The notes: a model not told the origin generated them from the sequence alone. A stretch of DNA of 64,000 nt from Cognatundibacterium jejuense (GCF_014284255.1 NZ_JACOFV010000001.1:248001-312000), one strand, 5' to 3'; positions 42,626-51,837 are shown, numbered from the stretch's first letter. Translations and numbers: made by a program.

Positions 42626-43066
42626 ATGACAACTTTGAATTCAGGCGTAAATATTGTCCTCGGAGATTGGAGTACTTTACAAAAAGACGCGCAGGCGGTG
42701 CGATATGCGGTTTTTGTCGTAGAGCAAAAAATACCCGCCGAGTTGGAATGGGATGTGATGGACGCACAATGTTTGCATGCCGTAGCCTATGATGCACAGC
42801 AACAATCCATAGGTACAGGACGTTTATTGCCAGACGGACATATTGGCAGAATGGCCGTGTTGGGAAGTGCCCGTAATTTAGGGGTTGGCGCAGATATTCT
42901 TCGCTTGCTGATGAGGCAGGCAAAGTTGCGTGGCGACACCGCAGTGCGTCTGAATGCGCAACAAACTGCCGAGAAATTTTATGCCAGAGAAGGTTTTGTG
43001 CGCGATGGCGAGATTTTTATGGAAGCAGGTATTGCCCATATATGCATGGCGCATCAGTTCAAATAA
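42626..43066 (+). CDS. GNAT family N-acetyltransferase
   Basis: A 146-residue acetyltransferase of the ElaA/YjcF-like type: QAVRYAVFVVEQKIPAELEW, GTGRLLPDGHIGRMAVLGSA, the acetyl-CoA loop NLGVGADILRLLMRQA and LNAQQTAEKFYAREGFVRDG. A strong GGGAGGAAA ribosome-binding site precedes it. Acceptor unknown. Last gene of the acyl-CoA operon. Confidence 0.92.
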   Translation: MTTLNSGVNIVLGDWSTLQKDAQAVRYAVFVVEQKIPAELEWDVMDAQCLHAVAYDAQQQSIGTGRLLPDGHIGRMAVLGSARNLGVGADILRLLMRQAKLRGDTAVRLNAQQTAEKFYAREGFVRDGEIFMEAGIAHICMAHQFK

Positions 43067-43260
43067 TCAAGTTGCTTCAAATCTTTCAGGTTGATCTGAT
43101 GCGTCCCTCGCTTTTCTTCGGGGAATGTCAGATTGACCAGCAGTTCATCATTCCTTTCTATGTTTATATCTGGCGAAAAGAATATCTGACGCCTTCACGT
43201 TCGCACCAGAAATTACGGCGTCGTTAAACTCAAAATCACCTTCAGTTTGAATGTTAATTC
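43054..43260 (-). pseudogene. Possible decayed gene fragment, minus strand
   Basis: Minus-strand reading gives a protein-like end FSPDINIERNDELLVNLTFP, then EEKRGTHQINLKDLKQLDYL and a stop at 43054-43056. A second frame just upstream reads GDFEFNDAVISGANVKASDI. Joining the two by one frameshift near 43180 gives a continuous, sensible sequence. No start or upstream part is present. It overlaps the end of the GNAT gene by about 13 bp. Family not recognised. Confidence 0.35.
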
Positions 43261-43696
43261 ATTCTCAGTTCTGGCTTGACCTTCCTTCGTAACGATATTT
43301 TTTCCTCTTTTTGGTCATTCCATATTCATATTCGTAATATTGATATAAGAATGTTGAACACTGTGTCTTCGTGAACTATTGTTATTGGGAAAGATTCTTT
43401 TTGGTATTGAACGTCATCGAAAAAAAATTAATCGCTTGTCAAATGTGGATAGAAGAAGCGTTTTGAATGCCAGATAAATTTATTTGAATTTTTGTAACGA
43501 TGTTATCAATTAAATATTGTTGTTATATAAAATTTTAGTATTATTAAATTCACTATTCTTATTTGAAACAAATTTGCGCTCATAGTTGCGTCTCTCGCTT
43601 AGGTCATAGTGTTTTGATGTGGAAAATGAATGCTCATTTGTTTGAATTGAATTACTTATTATTCTTTGTCTTACTTCTTCTGCCTTAGGATTAATC
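43261..43696. other. AT-rich intergenic region before the chemoreceptor
   Basis: About 435 bp, strongly AT-rich around 43440-43570. It holds the promoter of the chemoreceptor at 43697. No RNA gene, repeat or clear promoter box was seen. Confidence 0.4.
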
Positions 43697-45463
43697 ATGA
43701 AAATCGAAGATACAAAAGTGTCGACCCGCCTCATCGCAGGTTTTGGGCTAGTCCTCGGCTTTCTGCTGTTAGTACTTGGTTTAGGCATCATGAATTTGCA
43801 ACAGATGCATGCGCGCATGGATCAAATCGTTAAATTTAATGATGAAGAGACCCGATTTGCGCGGGTCATGTATCTTTCCGTTACGGAGCGGGCTCTTGCG
43901 TTGCGTAATTTGATCCTATTAAAAGAAGATGAAGGGAAGAAGATAGAGCATGAGCGTATTTTGGATCAGCAAAAAAAATATCACGATGCAGCTGACCAAC
44001 TGGAAGCTTTGTTGAAAAAAGACGCTGATCCAACAGCGCTGCAATTAAGCTTGCTGAAAGAAATGAAGGAGCAAGCAACCTTGTCCGAGCCTTACATCGC
44101 GAAAGGTATGGGGCTTGCTCTGGGTGGTCAACCTGAAGAGGCCTATAAGTATCTTCGTTATGAATATCGCCCAGTGCAAAAAAAGTGGTGGGATCTGATC
44201 AATGCATTTATTGACGACGAAGAAAGCCAAAATAAGGTGGCAGTCAAAGAAGCTGAGGATCAATATGTTTCTACCAGAAACACAATGCTTATCTTGGGTG
44301 TATTGGCGTTATTGGTAGGCACTTTAGCCGCGTGGTTAATCGTTCGTAGTTTATTGAAACAATTGGGTGGCGAGCCACGCTATGCAGTGCAAATTGCCGA
44401 AAAAATTGCCGCTGGTGATCTGGGTATGGAAATACGGTTAGACCATGGCGATGAGCATAGTCTGATGTATGCCATGAATGCGATGCGCAATGGTTTGTCG
44501 GATATCGTTGGCATGGTTCGCACTGGTACGGAGACTATAGCTACTGCTTCTAAGCAGATTGCTTCAGGCAACATGGACTTGTCTTCCAGATCAGAGCAAC
44601 AAGCGGGATCGCTGGAAGAAACCGCCTCTTCAATGGAAGAATTAACCTCCACCGTGAAACAGAATGCAGATAGCGCGCGTCAAGCTAATCAGTTGGCGAT
44701 GTCTGCTTCCGATGTGGCTGTCAAAGGTGGTCATGTTGTTAGTGAGGTTGTACAAACGATGGGATCGATCAACGATTCCTCGCACAAAATTGTCGACATC
44801 ATCGGCGTCATCGATAGTATTGCGTTTCAAACCAATATTTTGGCGTTAAATGCGGCGGTAGAGGCGGCCAGAGCCGGCGAGCAAGGGCGTGGTTTTGCGG
44901 TAGTTGCTTCCGAAGTCCGAAGCCTGGCGCAACGCTCTGCCGAAGCTGCCAGAGAAATTAAGAAGCTGATTGATGATTCTGTCAATAAAGTAGCAACAGG
45001 CACAAAACTTGTCGATCAAGCTGGCGTTACTATGGAAGAAATCGTCACAAGCATACAAAAAGTGACGGGTATCATGAGCGAAATTATGCTGGCGACGCAG
45101 GAGCAAACGGCAGGCATAGAACAAATTAATGAAGCAATTGTCCAGATGGACGACGTTACACAGCAAAATGCGGCCTTAGTCGAAGAGGCGGCTGCAGCGG
45201 CTACCGCCTTACAGGATCAAGCTGACAATTTAAGTGATTTGGTCAGTACCTTCCAGTTGGCAGGTAATCAGCAAGGATCTGTGTTGGCAAACGCCACGCA
45301 TGAAGCGGTCCCAAAAAGTGATGTACGTAAAGTTGTTCCTTTAGTCAAAAAAGCAGAATCTAAAGTAAAAAGTACACCACCGTTGAAACAGATTAAACGT
45401 CTTGCCAACACAAAGGCATCTAATTCTCATAATCAGGTGATGGAAGATTGGGATGAGTTTTAG
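43697..45463 (+). CDS. Methyl-accepting chemotaxis protein
   Basis: A 588-residue chemoreceptor: transmembrane segments at about 11-31 and 192-215, a 4HB-type periplasmic sensor between them, HAMP (RSLLKQLGGEPRYAVQIAEK), signalling hairpin ([36 protein letters not shown]) and a C-terminal DWDEF tethering pentapeptide. It is closely built like the receptor at 18577 but differs in the sensor, so the two are paralogues with different ligands. A hairpin follows at 45481. Confidence 0.95.
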   Translation: MKIEDTKVSTRLIAGFGLVLGFLLLVLGLGIMNLQQMHARMDQIVKFNDEETRFARVMYLSVTERALALRNLILLKEDEGKKIEHERILDQQKKYHDAADQLEALLKKDADPTALQLSLLKEMKEQATLSEPYIAKGMGLALGGQPEEAYKYLRYEYRPVQKKWWDLINAFIDDEESQNKVAVKEAEDQYVSTRNTMLILGVLALLVGTLAAWLIVRSLLKQLGGEPRYAVQIAEKIAAGDLGMEIRLDHGDEHSLMYAMNAMRNGLSDIVGMVRTGTETIATASKQIASGNMDLSSRSEQQAGSLEETASSMEELTSTVKQNADSARQANQLAMSASDVAVKGGHVVSEVVQTMGSINDSSHKIVDIIGVIDSIAFQTNILALNAAVEAARAGEQGRGFAVVASEVRSLAQRSAEAAREIKKLIDDSVNKVATGTKLVDQAGVTMEEIVTSIQKVTGIMSEIMLATQEQTAGIEQINEAIVQMDDVTQQNAALVEEAAAAATALQDQADNLSDLVSTFQLAGNQQGSVLANATHEAVPKSDVRKVVPLVKKAESKVKSTPPLKQIKRLANTKASNSHNQVMEDWDEF

Positions 45464-45480
45464 CGAAGTCATTCAGTTAG

Positions 45481-45516
45481 ATTTAGACGACTGAAAAAAA
45501 CATCAGTCGTCTAAAT
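45481..45516. terminator. Perfect 14-bp hairpin after the chemoreceptor
   Basis: ATTTAGACGACTGA / TCAGTCGTCTAAAT around an A-rich 8-base loop. No T run follows, so termination would be atypical; it could instead protect the upstream mRNA end. It separates the chemoreceptor from cysC. Confidence 0.5.
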
Positions 45517-45571
45517 ATTAGAGGCAATGGTATAGCAACGCAATTTCAAGAAATTGACTGGAGTATTGGCC

Positions 45572-46267
45572 ATGCAAACATCTCTCAACCTGGTAAATAC
45601 TTTTGCCGATACCAAGACGGCAGAGGTGAAACGTGAGACGTTTGGTCGCTTTGTGACCAACGCCAATGCTCATACAGAAAATATCACTTGGCACAACGCC
45701 AGCGTGACTTCAGCTGTAAAACAGCATTCTTTGCAGCAAGTGTCTGTGACCTTGTGGTTGACGGGACTAAGTGCCTCTGGTAAGTCGAGTATCGCATGTG
45801 CGTTGGATGATTTATTGATAAGGCGCGGCTATCACAGCGCCGTGTTGGATGGCGACAATTTGCGACATCATCTAAACAGTGATTTAGGCTTTTCAGCCAC
45901 AGACAGACGGGAAAATATCCGGCGTACGGCAGAAGTCGCACATTTATTTAATGAAGCTGGCATGATAGCTATCACCGCTTTAATTTCCCCGCATAAGGCG
46001 GATCGCGAGATGGCCCGAGCGATTATTGGTGAGCAGCGATTTTTGGAAGTGTACGTTAGTGCATCGGTTTCTAAATGTGAGGAACGGGACCCTAAAGGTT
46101 TATACGTCAAAGCGCGACAAGGAAAAATCCCTGAATTCACGGGCATTTCCGCTCCCTATGAAGCGCCGCAAGCTCCAGCATTAGAAATCAACACCGAAAA
46201 CACGACTATCGAAGCCGCAGCTGAGCAATTGTTTAATTTTCTTGTGGGGCAAGCTTATCTCAAGTAG
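45572..46267 (+). CDS. cysC: Adenylylsulfate (APS) kinase
   Basis: Phosphorylates APS to PAPS, the universal sulfate donor. The 231-residue product has the P-loop GLSASGKSS (65-73), the APS-binding LDGDNLRHHL (92-101), RRENIRRTAEVA, and Ser139 in ISPHKADRE (FISPYRADRD in E. coli). An N-terminal extension of about 35 residues precedes the family start (NITWHNASVT). GGAG at 45559 sets the start at 45572. It stands apart from cysDN/cysH; instead a DHH phosphoesterase and a sulfotransferase follow, which points to sulfotransfer rather than sulfate reduction. Confidence 0.95.
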   Translation: MQTSLNLVNTFADTKTAEVKRETFGRFVTNANAHTENITWHNASVTSAVKQHSLQQVSVTLWLTGLSASGKSSIACALDDLLIRRGYHSAVLDGDNLRHHLNSDLGFSATDRRENIRRTAEVAHLFNEAGMIAITALISPHKADREMARAIIGEQRFLEVYVSASVSKCEERDPKGLYVKARQGKIPEFTGISAPYEAPQAPALEINTENTTIEAAAEQLFNFLVGQAYLK

Positions 46268-46283
46268 CGGAGCGCGGCCTATC

Positions 46284-47270
46284 ATGGACAGTATTTCCGA
46301 ATCTAAGCCAGTTTGTTATGACATCTTTAATGGTGATGCAGATGGGATTTGCGCCTTGCATCAACTGCGGATGGCATTCCCGCAAGAGGCCATTGAAGTT
46401 ACCGGTGTCAAACGTGATATTGCTTTACTAGAAAAAATCCAGGTGCGTGCGGGTGATCATCTGACCGTACTCGATATTTCACTCGATACCAATGTGGATG
46501 CCTTGCGCCGACATTTAGACGCTGGTGCCTTCGTCACGTATTTTGATCACCATGAAGCAAAGTCAGCTTTTCAGCATCCACGTCTGGAAATGCATTGGAG
46601 TGCAGCAAGAGATGTTTGCACCAGCATTTTAGTCAGTCGTTTTCTGGAAGATCGTTATGTGATGTGGGCCATTGTTGCGGCATTTGGCGACAATCTGATT
46701 CACACTGCAAATGGCATGTGTATGCAGCAGGGGTTGACCTGGGTCGATCGGGGACAATTGCAGGAACTTGGCAAATTGCTTAATTACAATGCCTATGGTG
46801 AGCAGTTGTCCGATTTGCACGTACACCCAGCCGAGTTGTATCGCGAAGTGCATCGGTTTGCAAATCCATTCGATTTTATTCGCAGCTCTCCGCATTTTTT
46901 AGCTTTGCAATTTGCCTATGCAGAAGAGCTGACTTATTTAAATGATTTGCATCCGGTCGAAGTCAGAAAGCAAAGCATTATTTATATTTTGCCAGACGCT
47001 TCATGGTCGAGAAGAATTTCCGGACTGCTGGCAAATAAATTACATGAAGAACAGCGGGAATTTTCGTTTGCGGTGCTGACTCCTAAAACAACTGGCGGTT
47101 ACGTTGTGAGCGTACGTTCCGCTCATCCCGAGGCGAAGCCTGCCAGTGAATTTTGTTCTTCTTTCCCGCAAGGCGGGGGGCGCCAATTAGCGGCGGGGAT
47201 TAATCATTTAGAAGTAGCTGAGGTTGAACAGTTTTTCAGGCGTTTCTTTGAGTATTTTGAAGACATTTAG
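46284..47270 (+). CDS. DHH-family phosphoesterase
   Basis: A 328-residue DHH/DHHA1 protein. Metal-site motifs: NGDADG (16-21), LDIS with Asp64, FDHH (87-90), and a later His/Asp region; the C-terminal DHHA1 part has QGGGRQLAAG, the substrate-binding GGG motif. The layout is like NrnA, a nanoRNase that also dephosphorylates 3'-phosphoadenosine 5'-phosphate (PAP), rather than long RecJ exonucleases. Placed 16 bp after cysC and before a sulfotransferase, it is well positioned to remove PAP, the inhibitory by-product of PAPS use. That role is an inference from context. Confidence 0.85.
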   Translation: MDSISESKPVCYDIFNGDADGICALHQLRMAFPQEAIEVTGVKRDIALLEKIQVRAGDHLTVLDISLDTNVDALRRHLDAGAFVTYFDHHEAKSAFQHPRLEMHWSAARDVCTSILVSRFLEDRYVMWAIVAAFGDNLIHTANGMCMQQGLTWVDRGQLQELGKLLNYNAYGEQLSDLHVHPAELYREVHRFANPFDFIRSSPHFLALQFAYAEELTYLNDLHPVEVRKQSIIYILPDASWSRRISGLLANKLHEEQREFSFAVLTPKTTGGYVVSVRSAHPEAKPASEFCSSFPQGGGRQLAAGINHLEVAEVEQFFRRFFEYFEDI

Positions 47271-47336
47271 TACAGGCTGCTAAGACAGATAGCTGGCTGT
47301 GCTTTCGTTTAACTACACCATACAACGGAGTTAGTC

Positions 47337-48398
47337 ATGCTTGATGCAGAAGTTATTACTCGTCGCCCAGAGATTGTGAACCAACAAAAAAGACCACGGC
47401 CAGTTTTGATGATACCGCTGCGGCGCTGCGGTAGCCACGCTCTACGTTTGCGCCTCAATAACAGCCCGCAATTTTATTCTCCCTATCCTTTGCATATTGT
47501 CGACTTCATGCCTTTACTGGCAAAGTACGGTGATCTTTCCGTTGACCGCCAATATTTTCAGCTTATTGTCGATGTCATCGGCTTGCAATCCGTCAGTATG
47601 GTGAAGTGGAAGGATATTGTTTTCGATCCGGTAGAGATTTTCGAAAAAATTCAGCATGAGCAGCGTAGCGTTCATCGCATATTAGGAGAGTTGTTGCTTA
47701 GGGCGGGTGAGCAACATGGTGCCTCGGTAGTGATGGATAAGTCTTTGGACAGTGTCCGCTATGCCGATGAATTACTCAGTCTCTTTCCTGACATGCTATT
47801 TCTCAACGTGGTACGAGATCCAAGGGCACAGGTGGCATCGATGAATCGCGCCATTATTCATGATTATGATTCAACCTTGAATGCTTTGACATGGGTGGAG
47901 GCACATACAATCGCGCGACAACTGGTGGTTCATTATCCTGATCGCGTTCTAACGATACGTTATGAGGATTTTTTAAATAACCAGGAAATCGTACTGCGCC
48001 GGATTTGTTTGTTTTTCGGTATCGACTTTTTGCCAGAAATGCTCGATGTATCACATTCAATGGAAGCGCAACAAATTTCGCAGTTATCGGCATTATGGGA
48101 AACCAATAGTTTTCCACCAGTGATGGCGAATAAAGATAAATTCAAACAACAATTAAGCATGCAGGAGATCGAAATTATCGAATACTTGTGTCGTGATTTT
48201 ATGGAGTTGTATGGCTATGAAATGATGACCGAAGCTAAGATTCAAGTGACCGAGGGGATGGTCACTGCTGCAAAAGAGCAATCGGCCGCTGCACGTTTGC
48301 AAGCATGGGCTAATCTTAAGGAAAATAATTTTAAAGACTTCGTCTTGCGGCAATTCCGGGCAGATTATTTAGCGCAATTGCGTCTTAAACATAATTGA
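47337..48398 (+). CDS. PAPS-dependent sulfotransferase
   Basis: A 353-residue P-loop sulfotransferase. The 5'-phosphosulfate loop is MIPLRRCGSHALRLRL (25-40) and the 3'-phosphate site is NVVRDPRAQVASMNRA with Ser168. IRYEDFLNNQEIVLRRIC near 205-225 is the usual helix after the core. The loop RRCGSHALR deviates from the common R(S/T)GTT form but keeps the Ser. No signal peptide or membrane segment, so it acts in the cytoplasm. The acceptor (lipid, glycan or small molecule) cannot be read. CGGAG precedes the start. Confidence 0.85.
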   Translation: MLDAEVITRRPEIVNQQKRPRPVLMIPLRRCGSHALRLRLNNSPQFYSPYPLHIVDFMPLLAKYGDLSVDRQYFQLIVDVIGLQSVSMVKWKDIVFDPVEIFEKIQHEQRSVHRILGELLLRAGEQHGASVVMDKSLDSVRYADELLSLFPDMLFLNVVRDPRAQVASMNRAIIHDYDSTLNALTWVEAHTIARQLVVHYPDRVLTIRYEDFLNNQEIVLRRICLFFGIDFLPEMLDVSHSMEAQQISQLSALWETNSFPPVMANKDKFKQQLSMQEIEIIEYLCRDFMELYGYEMMTEAKIQVTEGMVTAAKEQSAAARLQAWANLKENNFKDFVLRQFRADYLAQLRLKHN

Positions 48399-48417
48399 CC
48401 ACGAACGTCACTTAAGC

Positions 48418-48454
48418 GCACCTCTGAACTGACCGGTTCGGAGGTGCATTGTTT
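48418..48454 (+). terminator. Terminator between convergent genes
   Basis: GCACCTCTGAAC / GTTCGGAGGTGC (one G-T pair) around a 6-base loop, followed by ATTGTTT. It ends the sulfotransferase transcript and overlaps the end of the LysE gene. Confidence 0.65.
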
Positions 48455-49076
48455 AAACTACTGCGATAAGAACCCCTGCAGTCAGTACAAGGGTGCCAGC
48501 GATACGTTCGGTGATCAATGCGTATTTTTCCTGCGTCGCCAGATGACTCGCCTTGCTTGCTAATATCCCGTATCCGAGTAAGATAAAAAATTCTGGAATG
48601 ATAGAGCATCCGGCGAGTATCAACATTTGTATGCCGATCGGTTGCAAAGGGTCAATAAATTGCGGCAAAATCGCGACAAATGTTAGCATGCTTTTGGGAT
48701 TGGTCAGCTGCAGCATCAAGGCTTTGCCAAAAATTGCCTTTCCCGATTCGGGCTGATCGTCGATACGAGAGAGCGTGATTGGCGATGGCCTGCCAAAAAT
48801 CGCAGATAAACCCAGATATACCAGATAAGCCGCGCCAAGGTATTTAATCCCCATGAAGATGTAGGGAGATGCCAATAACGCGCCACCGAGACCGGTCGCC
48901 GAGAGAGTAAAAAATATCGCGTTACCGACCAGAATACCCAGCGTCACAAACAGCGATTTTTGCCACCCACGTGCAATACCATACGCCACCACCATCATCA
49001 CCGCTGGTCCTGGTGATAAGGACATCGCTGCTTCGGTGGCGGTGAAAAGCGCCCAACTTTCAAATGTCATCGCCAT
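48453..49076 (-). CDS. LysE/RhtB family amino-acid exporter
   Basis: A 207-residue inner-membrane exporter with about six hydrophobic segments. The family start is FTATEAAMSLSPGPAVMMVV AYG, with the conserved SPGPA motif, then GILVGNAIFFTLSATGLG and LTNPKSMLTFVAILPQFID. Members export homoserine, threonine, leucine or related amino acids. Next to the O-acetylhomoserine sulfhydrylase, a homoserine or methionine role is attractive but unproven. Starts at 49076 or 49070 are both possible. Confidence 0.92.
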   Translation of the reverse strand: MAMTFESWALFTATEAAMSLSPGPAVMMVVAYGIARGWQKSLFVTLGILVGNAIFFTLSATGLGGALLASPYIFMGIKYLGAAYLVYLGLSAIFGRPSPITLSRIDDQPESGKAIFGKALMLQLTNPKSMLTFVAILPQFIDPLQPIGIQMLILAGCSIIPEFFILLGYGILASKASHLATQEKYALITERIAGTLVLTAGVLIAVV

Positions 49077-49080
49077 CCGC

Positions 49081-49887
49081 TTACGCCTTTACAAATTGGA
49101 GTAAGGTATTGAGTACCGCTTCTGCTTGCTCTGACATCATTGAATGTCCACAGTTATCCAACATCACAGTTTTGCCGTGGGAGATGATCTTGGTCAGCGT
49201 AGCTGTCGCTTTCGGTGGCGTCATCATGTCTTTTTTGCCGATCAAAAATAAGGTCGGACATTGCACGGTTTGTGCTGCTGTTTCGCCATTTGTGTAGGCG
49301 TTGCAGGCGAAGAAATCGGTATAAAATAGTTTGTCAGGATTGATTTTGGACATTCTTTGCATCAGTCGCTGACTGCCGCCGAGCACAGAGAAACCTGGGC
49401 CGGGAAATGACGGCTTGTGTGCAATAGAAGTGTGTGACCAGATGTTGACCATATCGATCGCTGTCTGCTCCTCGTCACGCGCTGCATTGAGTAGCGTATC
49501 AGAAACTTTCATTGGATAGGCTGTCCCCAACAAGCACAAACGTTTTACGCGATCTTTCGCTTTGGCGCAGGTTTCCATAGCAATCAATGATCCCATGCTG
49601 TGCCCAACCAAGGTTGCCTCAGGGATGTGCGCTGCATCTAATAAAGCGATCAACCAGTCTGCCATCTGCTCGACGGAAGTCAGGGCAGCGCCCTTGCTGC
49701 GGCCATGTCCAGGCAGATCAACTGCAAGGACGTTATAGCCATGGTGTGCAAAATAACGGCTTTGCAGTGCCCAGACCGAGTGGTCATTTTGGGCGCCATG
49801 AATGAAGACAACAGTTGGTAGTTCTGGGTTCAGAGATTTGCCGCCAGTATAGGAATAGGCTTCTTGCTGATTGACTTGAAATAACAT
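49081..49887 (-). CDS. Alpha/beta hydrolase
   Basis: A 268-residue serine hydrolase. Oxyanion region FIHGAQNDHSVWALQSRYFA, nucleophile elbow LVGHSMGSLIAME, catalytic acid in IGKKDMMTPPK and His in LDNCGHSMMSEQ. It lies 1 bp after the sulfhydrylase gene on the minus strand, so the two are one transcript; AAAGGAGC serves as its ribosome-binding site inside the previous gene. Substrate unknown; in this context a thioester, lactone or O-acyl amino acid is possible. Confidence 0.9.
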   Translation of the reverse strand: MLFQVNQQEAYSYTGGKSLNPELPTVVFIHGAQNDHSVWALQSRYFAHHGYNVLAVDLPGHGRSKGAALTSVEQMADWLIALLDAAHIPEATLVGHSMGSLIAMETCAKAKDRVKRLCLLGTAYPMKVSDTLLNAARDEEQTAIDMVNIWSHTSIAHKPSFPGPGFSVLGGSQRLMQRMSKINPDKLFYTDFFACNAYTNGETAAQTVQCPTLFLIGKKDMMTPPKATATLTKIISHGKTVMLDNCGHSMMSEQAEAVLNTLLQFVKA

Positions 49888-49888
49888 C

Positions 49889-51199
49889 TCAGGCTCCTTT
49901 CTGGGCTGCTTTCAAGCCACGGGTCAAATCTTCAATCAAATCGTCTACATTTTCTAGGCCGACGGATAATCGCATGGTACCTTCTGTAATGCCTGACGCA
50001 CTGAGTTGCTCTGATGGGACACGGAAATGGGTGGTAGAGGCCGGGTGGATGACCAGTGATTTGGCATCGCCAACATTCGCCAGATGCGAGAAAATATTGA
50101 GTGATTCGACAAAGCGCTGACCTGCGGCGCGGTCACCTTTGAGATTAAATGAAAATACCGCGCCACAACCTTTTGGTAACAAGGTTTTCGCCAGTTCGTA
50201 ATCAGGATGTGAAGGCAATTCTGGATAGGATACCGACGCCACTGCTGGGTGGGAAGCTAGGAACTCGACCACTTTACGGGTATTGGCGACATGTCTGTCC
50301 ATGCGCAAGCCTAAGGTTTCTATGCCTTGCAAAATCGCAAAAGCATTGTGTGGGCTCATACACGCACCAAAGTCTCGCAAGCCTTCACGGCGCGCCCGTA
50401 AAGAAAACGCTGCTACGGTTGATTCTTCAGTAAATACCATGCCATGGAAACCGTCATAGGGTTCACATAATTCACCAAAACGCCCCGTTTTTTCATAGGC
50501 TTCTTGCCAGTCAAAGGTGCCGCCATCGACTAGCAAGCCACCGATGGCCGTACCATGACCGCACAAAAATTTTGTTGCTGAATGGAATACCAGATCCGCA
50601 CCAAGATCAAAAGGACGAAGTAAATACGGTGTCGTAAACGTCGAGTCAACCATCAGTGGCAGATAGTTTTCATGTGCGATGGCAGCAACGGCAGGAATAT
50701 TCAACACGTCTAATCCTGGGTTGCCTAAGGTCTCGGCGAATAATGCTTTGGTATTCGGACGAATTGCATTGCGCCACGCTTTCAAATCACGCGGATCGAC
50801 GAAGGTAGTTTCTATGCCGAAACGTTTCAGGGTGTAAGCCAACAAATTTTGTGACCCACCGTACAAAGCACGCGAGGCAACAATATGTGAGCCTGCTCCA
50901 GCTATGGTTGACAGACCGAGATGCATGGCTGCCTGTCCGCTCGCAACGGCAATCCCGGCGACGCCACCTTCTAATGCTGCAATGCGTTCTTCCAGTACGG
51001 CATTAGTTGGATTTGAAATGCGCGAATACACATGGCCAGCACGTTCCATATTAAATAGAGACGCCGCCTGATCTGAATCCTTAAAAACGTAAGATGAAGT
51101 GAGGTAAATCGGCGTTGCCCGGGCGCCCGTTGCCGGGTCAGGTGCTGCACCTGCGTGCAAGGACAGGGTATCAAAGCCGGGATAGTGTGGGCCGCTCAT
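49889..51199 (-). CDS. metY: O-acetylhomoserine sulfhydrylase (Cys/Met PLP family)
   Basis: Makes homocysteine from O-acetylhomoserine and sulfide, in direct sulfhydrylation. The 436-residue PLP enzyme shows YSRISNPTNAVLEERIAALE, GAVASGQAAM-type loop, LMVDSTFTTPYLLRPFDLGA and the PLP lysine Lys210 in HSATKFLCGHGT. Length and the IVASRALYGGSQNLL stretch favour the MetY group over MetB/MetC or MetZ, but these are close relatives. First gene of the metY-hydrolase-lysE group. Confidence 0.92.
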   Translation of the reverse strand: MSGPHYPGFDTLSLHAGAAPDPATGARATPIYLTSSYVFKDSDQAASLFNMERAGHVYSRISNPTNAVLEERIAALEGGVAGIAVASGQAAMHLGLSTIAGAGSHIVASRALYGGSQNLLAYTLKRFGIETTFVDPRDLKAWRNAIRPNTKALFAETLGNPGLDVLNIPAVAAIAHENYLPLMVDSTFTTPYLLRPFDLGADLVFHSATKFLCGHGTAIGGLLVDGGTFDWQEAYEKTGRFGELCEPYDGFHGMVFTEESTVAAFSLRARREGLRDFGACMSPHNAFAILQGIETLGLRMDRHVANTRKVVEFLASHPAVASVSYPELPSHPDYELAKTLLPKGCGAVFSFNLKGDRAAGQRFVESLNIFSHLANVGDAKSLVIHPASTTHFRVPSEQLSASGITEGTMRLSVGLENVDDLIEDLTRGLKAAQKGA

Positions 51200-51362
51200 A
51201 AACTGGTATCTCCAAATTGTGATGCCGCAATGCTACCATTAACGTCGCAAAATGAAATTGTGTTTTCGGTAGGAAAAAGTGTGAACATGCTGGATTTTTT
51301 GCATCGCTTACGATACATTGGAATACAGTTTCATAAAACACAGAAAACAGGAGGAGCATGCC

Positions 51363-51812
51363 ATGAAAGTTTCTGAAATACTCCAGGTAAAGGGCAATAT
51401 TCTTTTTACTATTACACCGGACACGCCGATCACTGAAGCCGTGAGTGTGATGGAAGAAAAAGATATAGGCTCTCTGGTTGTCATGGAGTACGGTGATCTC
51501 GCCGGTATTTTGACCTTCCGTGAGGTGATCCGTGCGATTCACTCCAATAATGGCGCGCTGGGGAATGGTACTGTGCGTAAATATATGGATGATCATCCGA
51601 TTACCGTCACGCCCGAGACCGAAGTTAACGAAGTACGTCGCATGATGCTGGAAAAACACTCACGTTATCTGCCAGTCATGAATGCTAAAACCTTGCTGGG
51701 CGTGATTTCATTTTATGACGTCGCCAAAGCAGTGCTTGAAGCGCAAAGTTTCGAAAATAAAATGCTTAAAGCCTACATTCGTGATTGGCCAGCAGAACAG
51801 AATGAAGAGTAG
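51363..51812 (+). CDS. CBS domain protein
   Basis: A 149-residue protein made of two CBS motifs (about 8-60 and 72-130): TPDTPITEAVSVMEEKDIGS LVV-type, then MDDHPITVTPETEVNEVRRM and KHSRYLPVMNAKTLLGVISF YD. CBS pairs bind adenine nucleotides and act as sensors; the partner is unknown. AGGAGGAGCATGCC precedes the ATG at 51363, a strong ribosome-binding site; the in-frame ATG at 51318 lies upstream of it and is rejected. Followed by a terminator. Confidence 0.92.
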   Translation: MKVSEILQVKGNILFTITPDTPITEAVSVMEEKDIGSLVVMEYGDLAGILTFREVIRAIHSNNGALGNGTVRKYMDDHPITVTPETEVNEVRRMMLEKHSRYLPVMNAKTLLGVISFYDVAKAVLEAQSFENKMLKAYIRDWPAEQNEE

Positions 51813-51837
51813 CAAACAATGTTTTTTAATTGAACAT

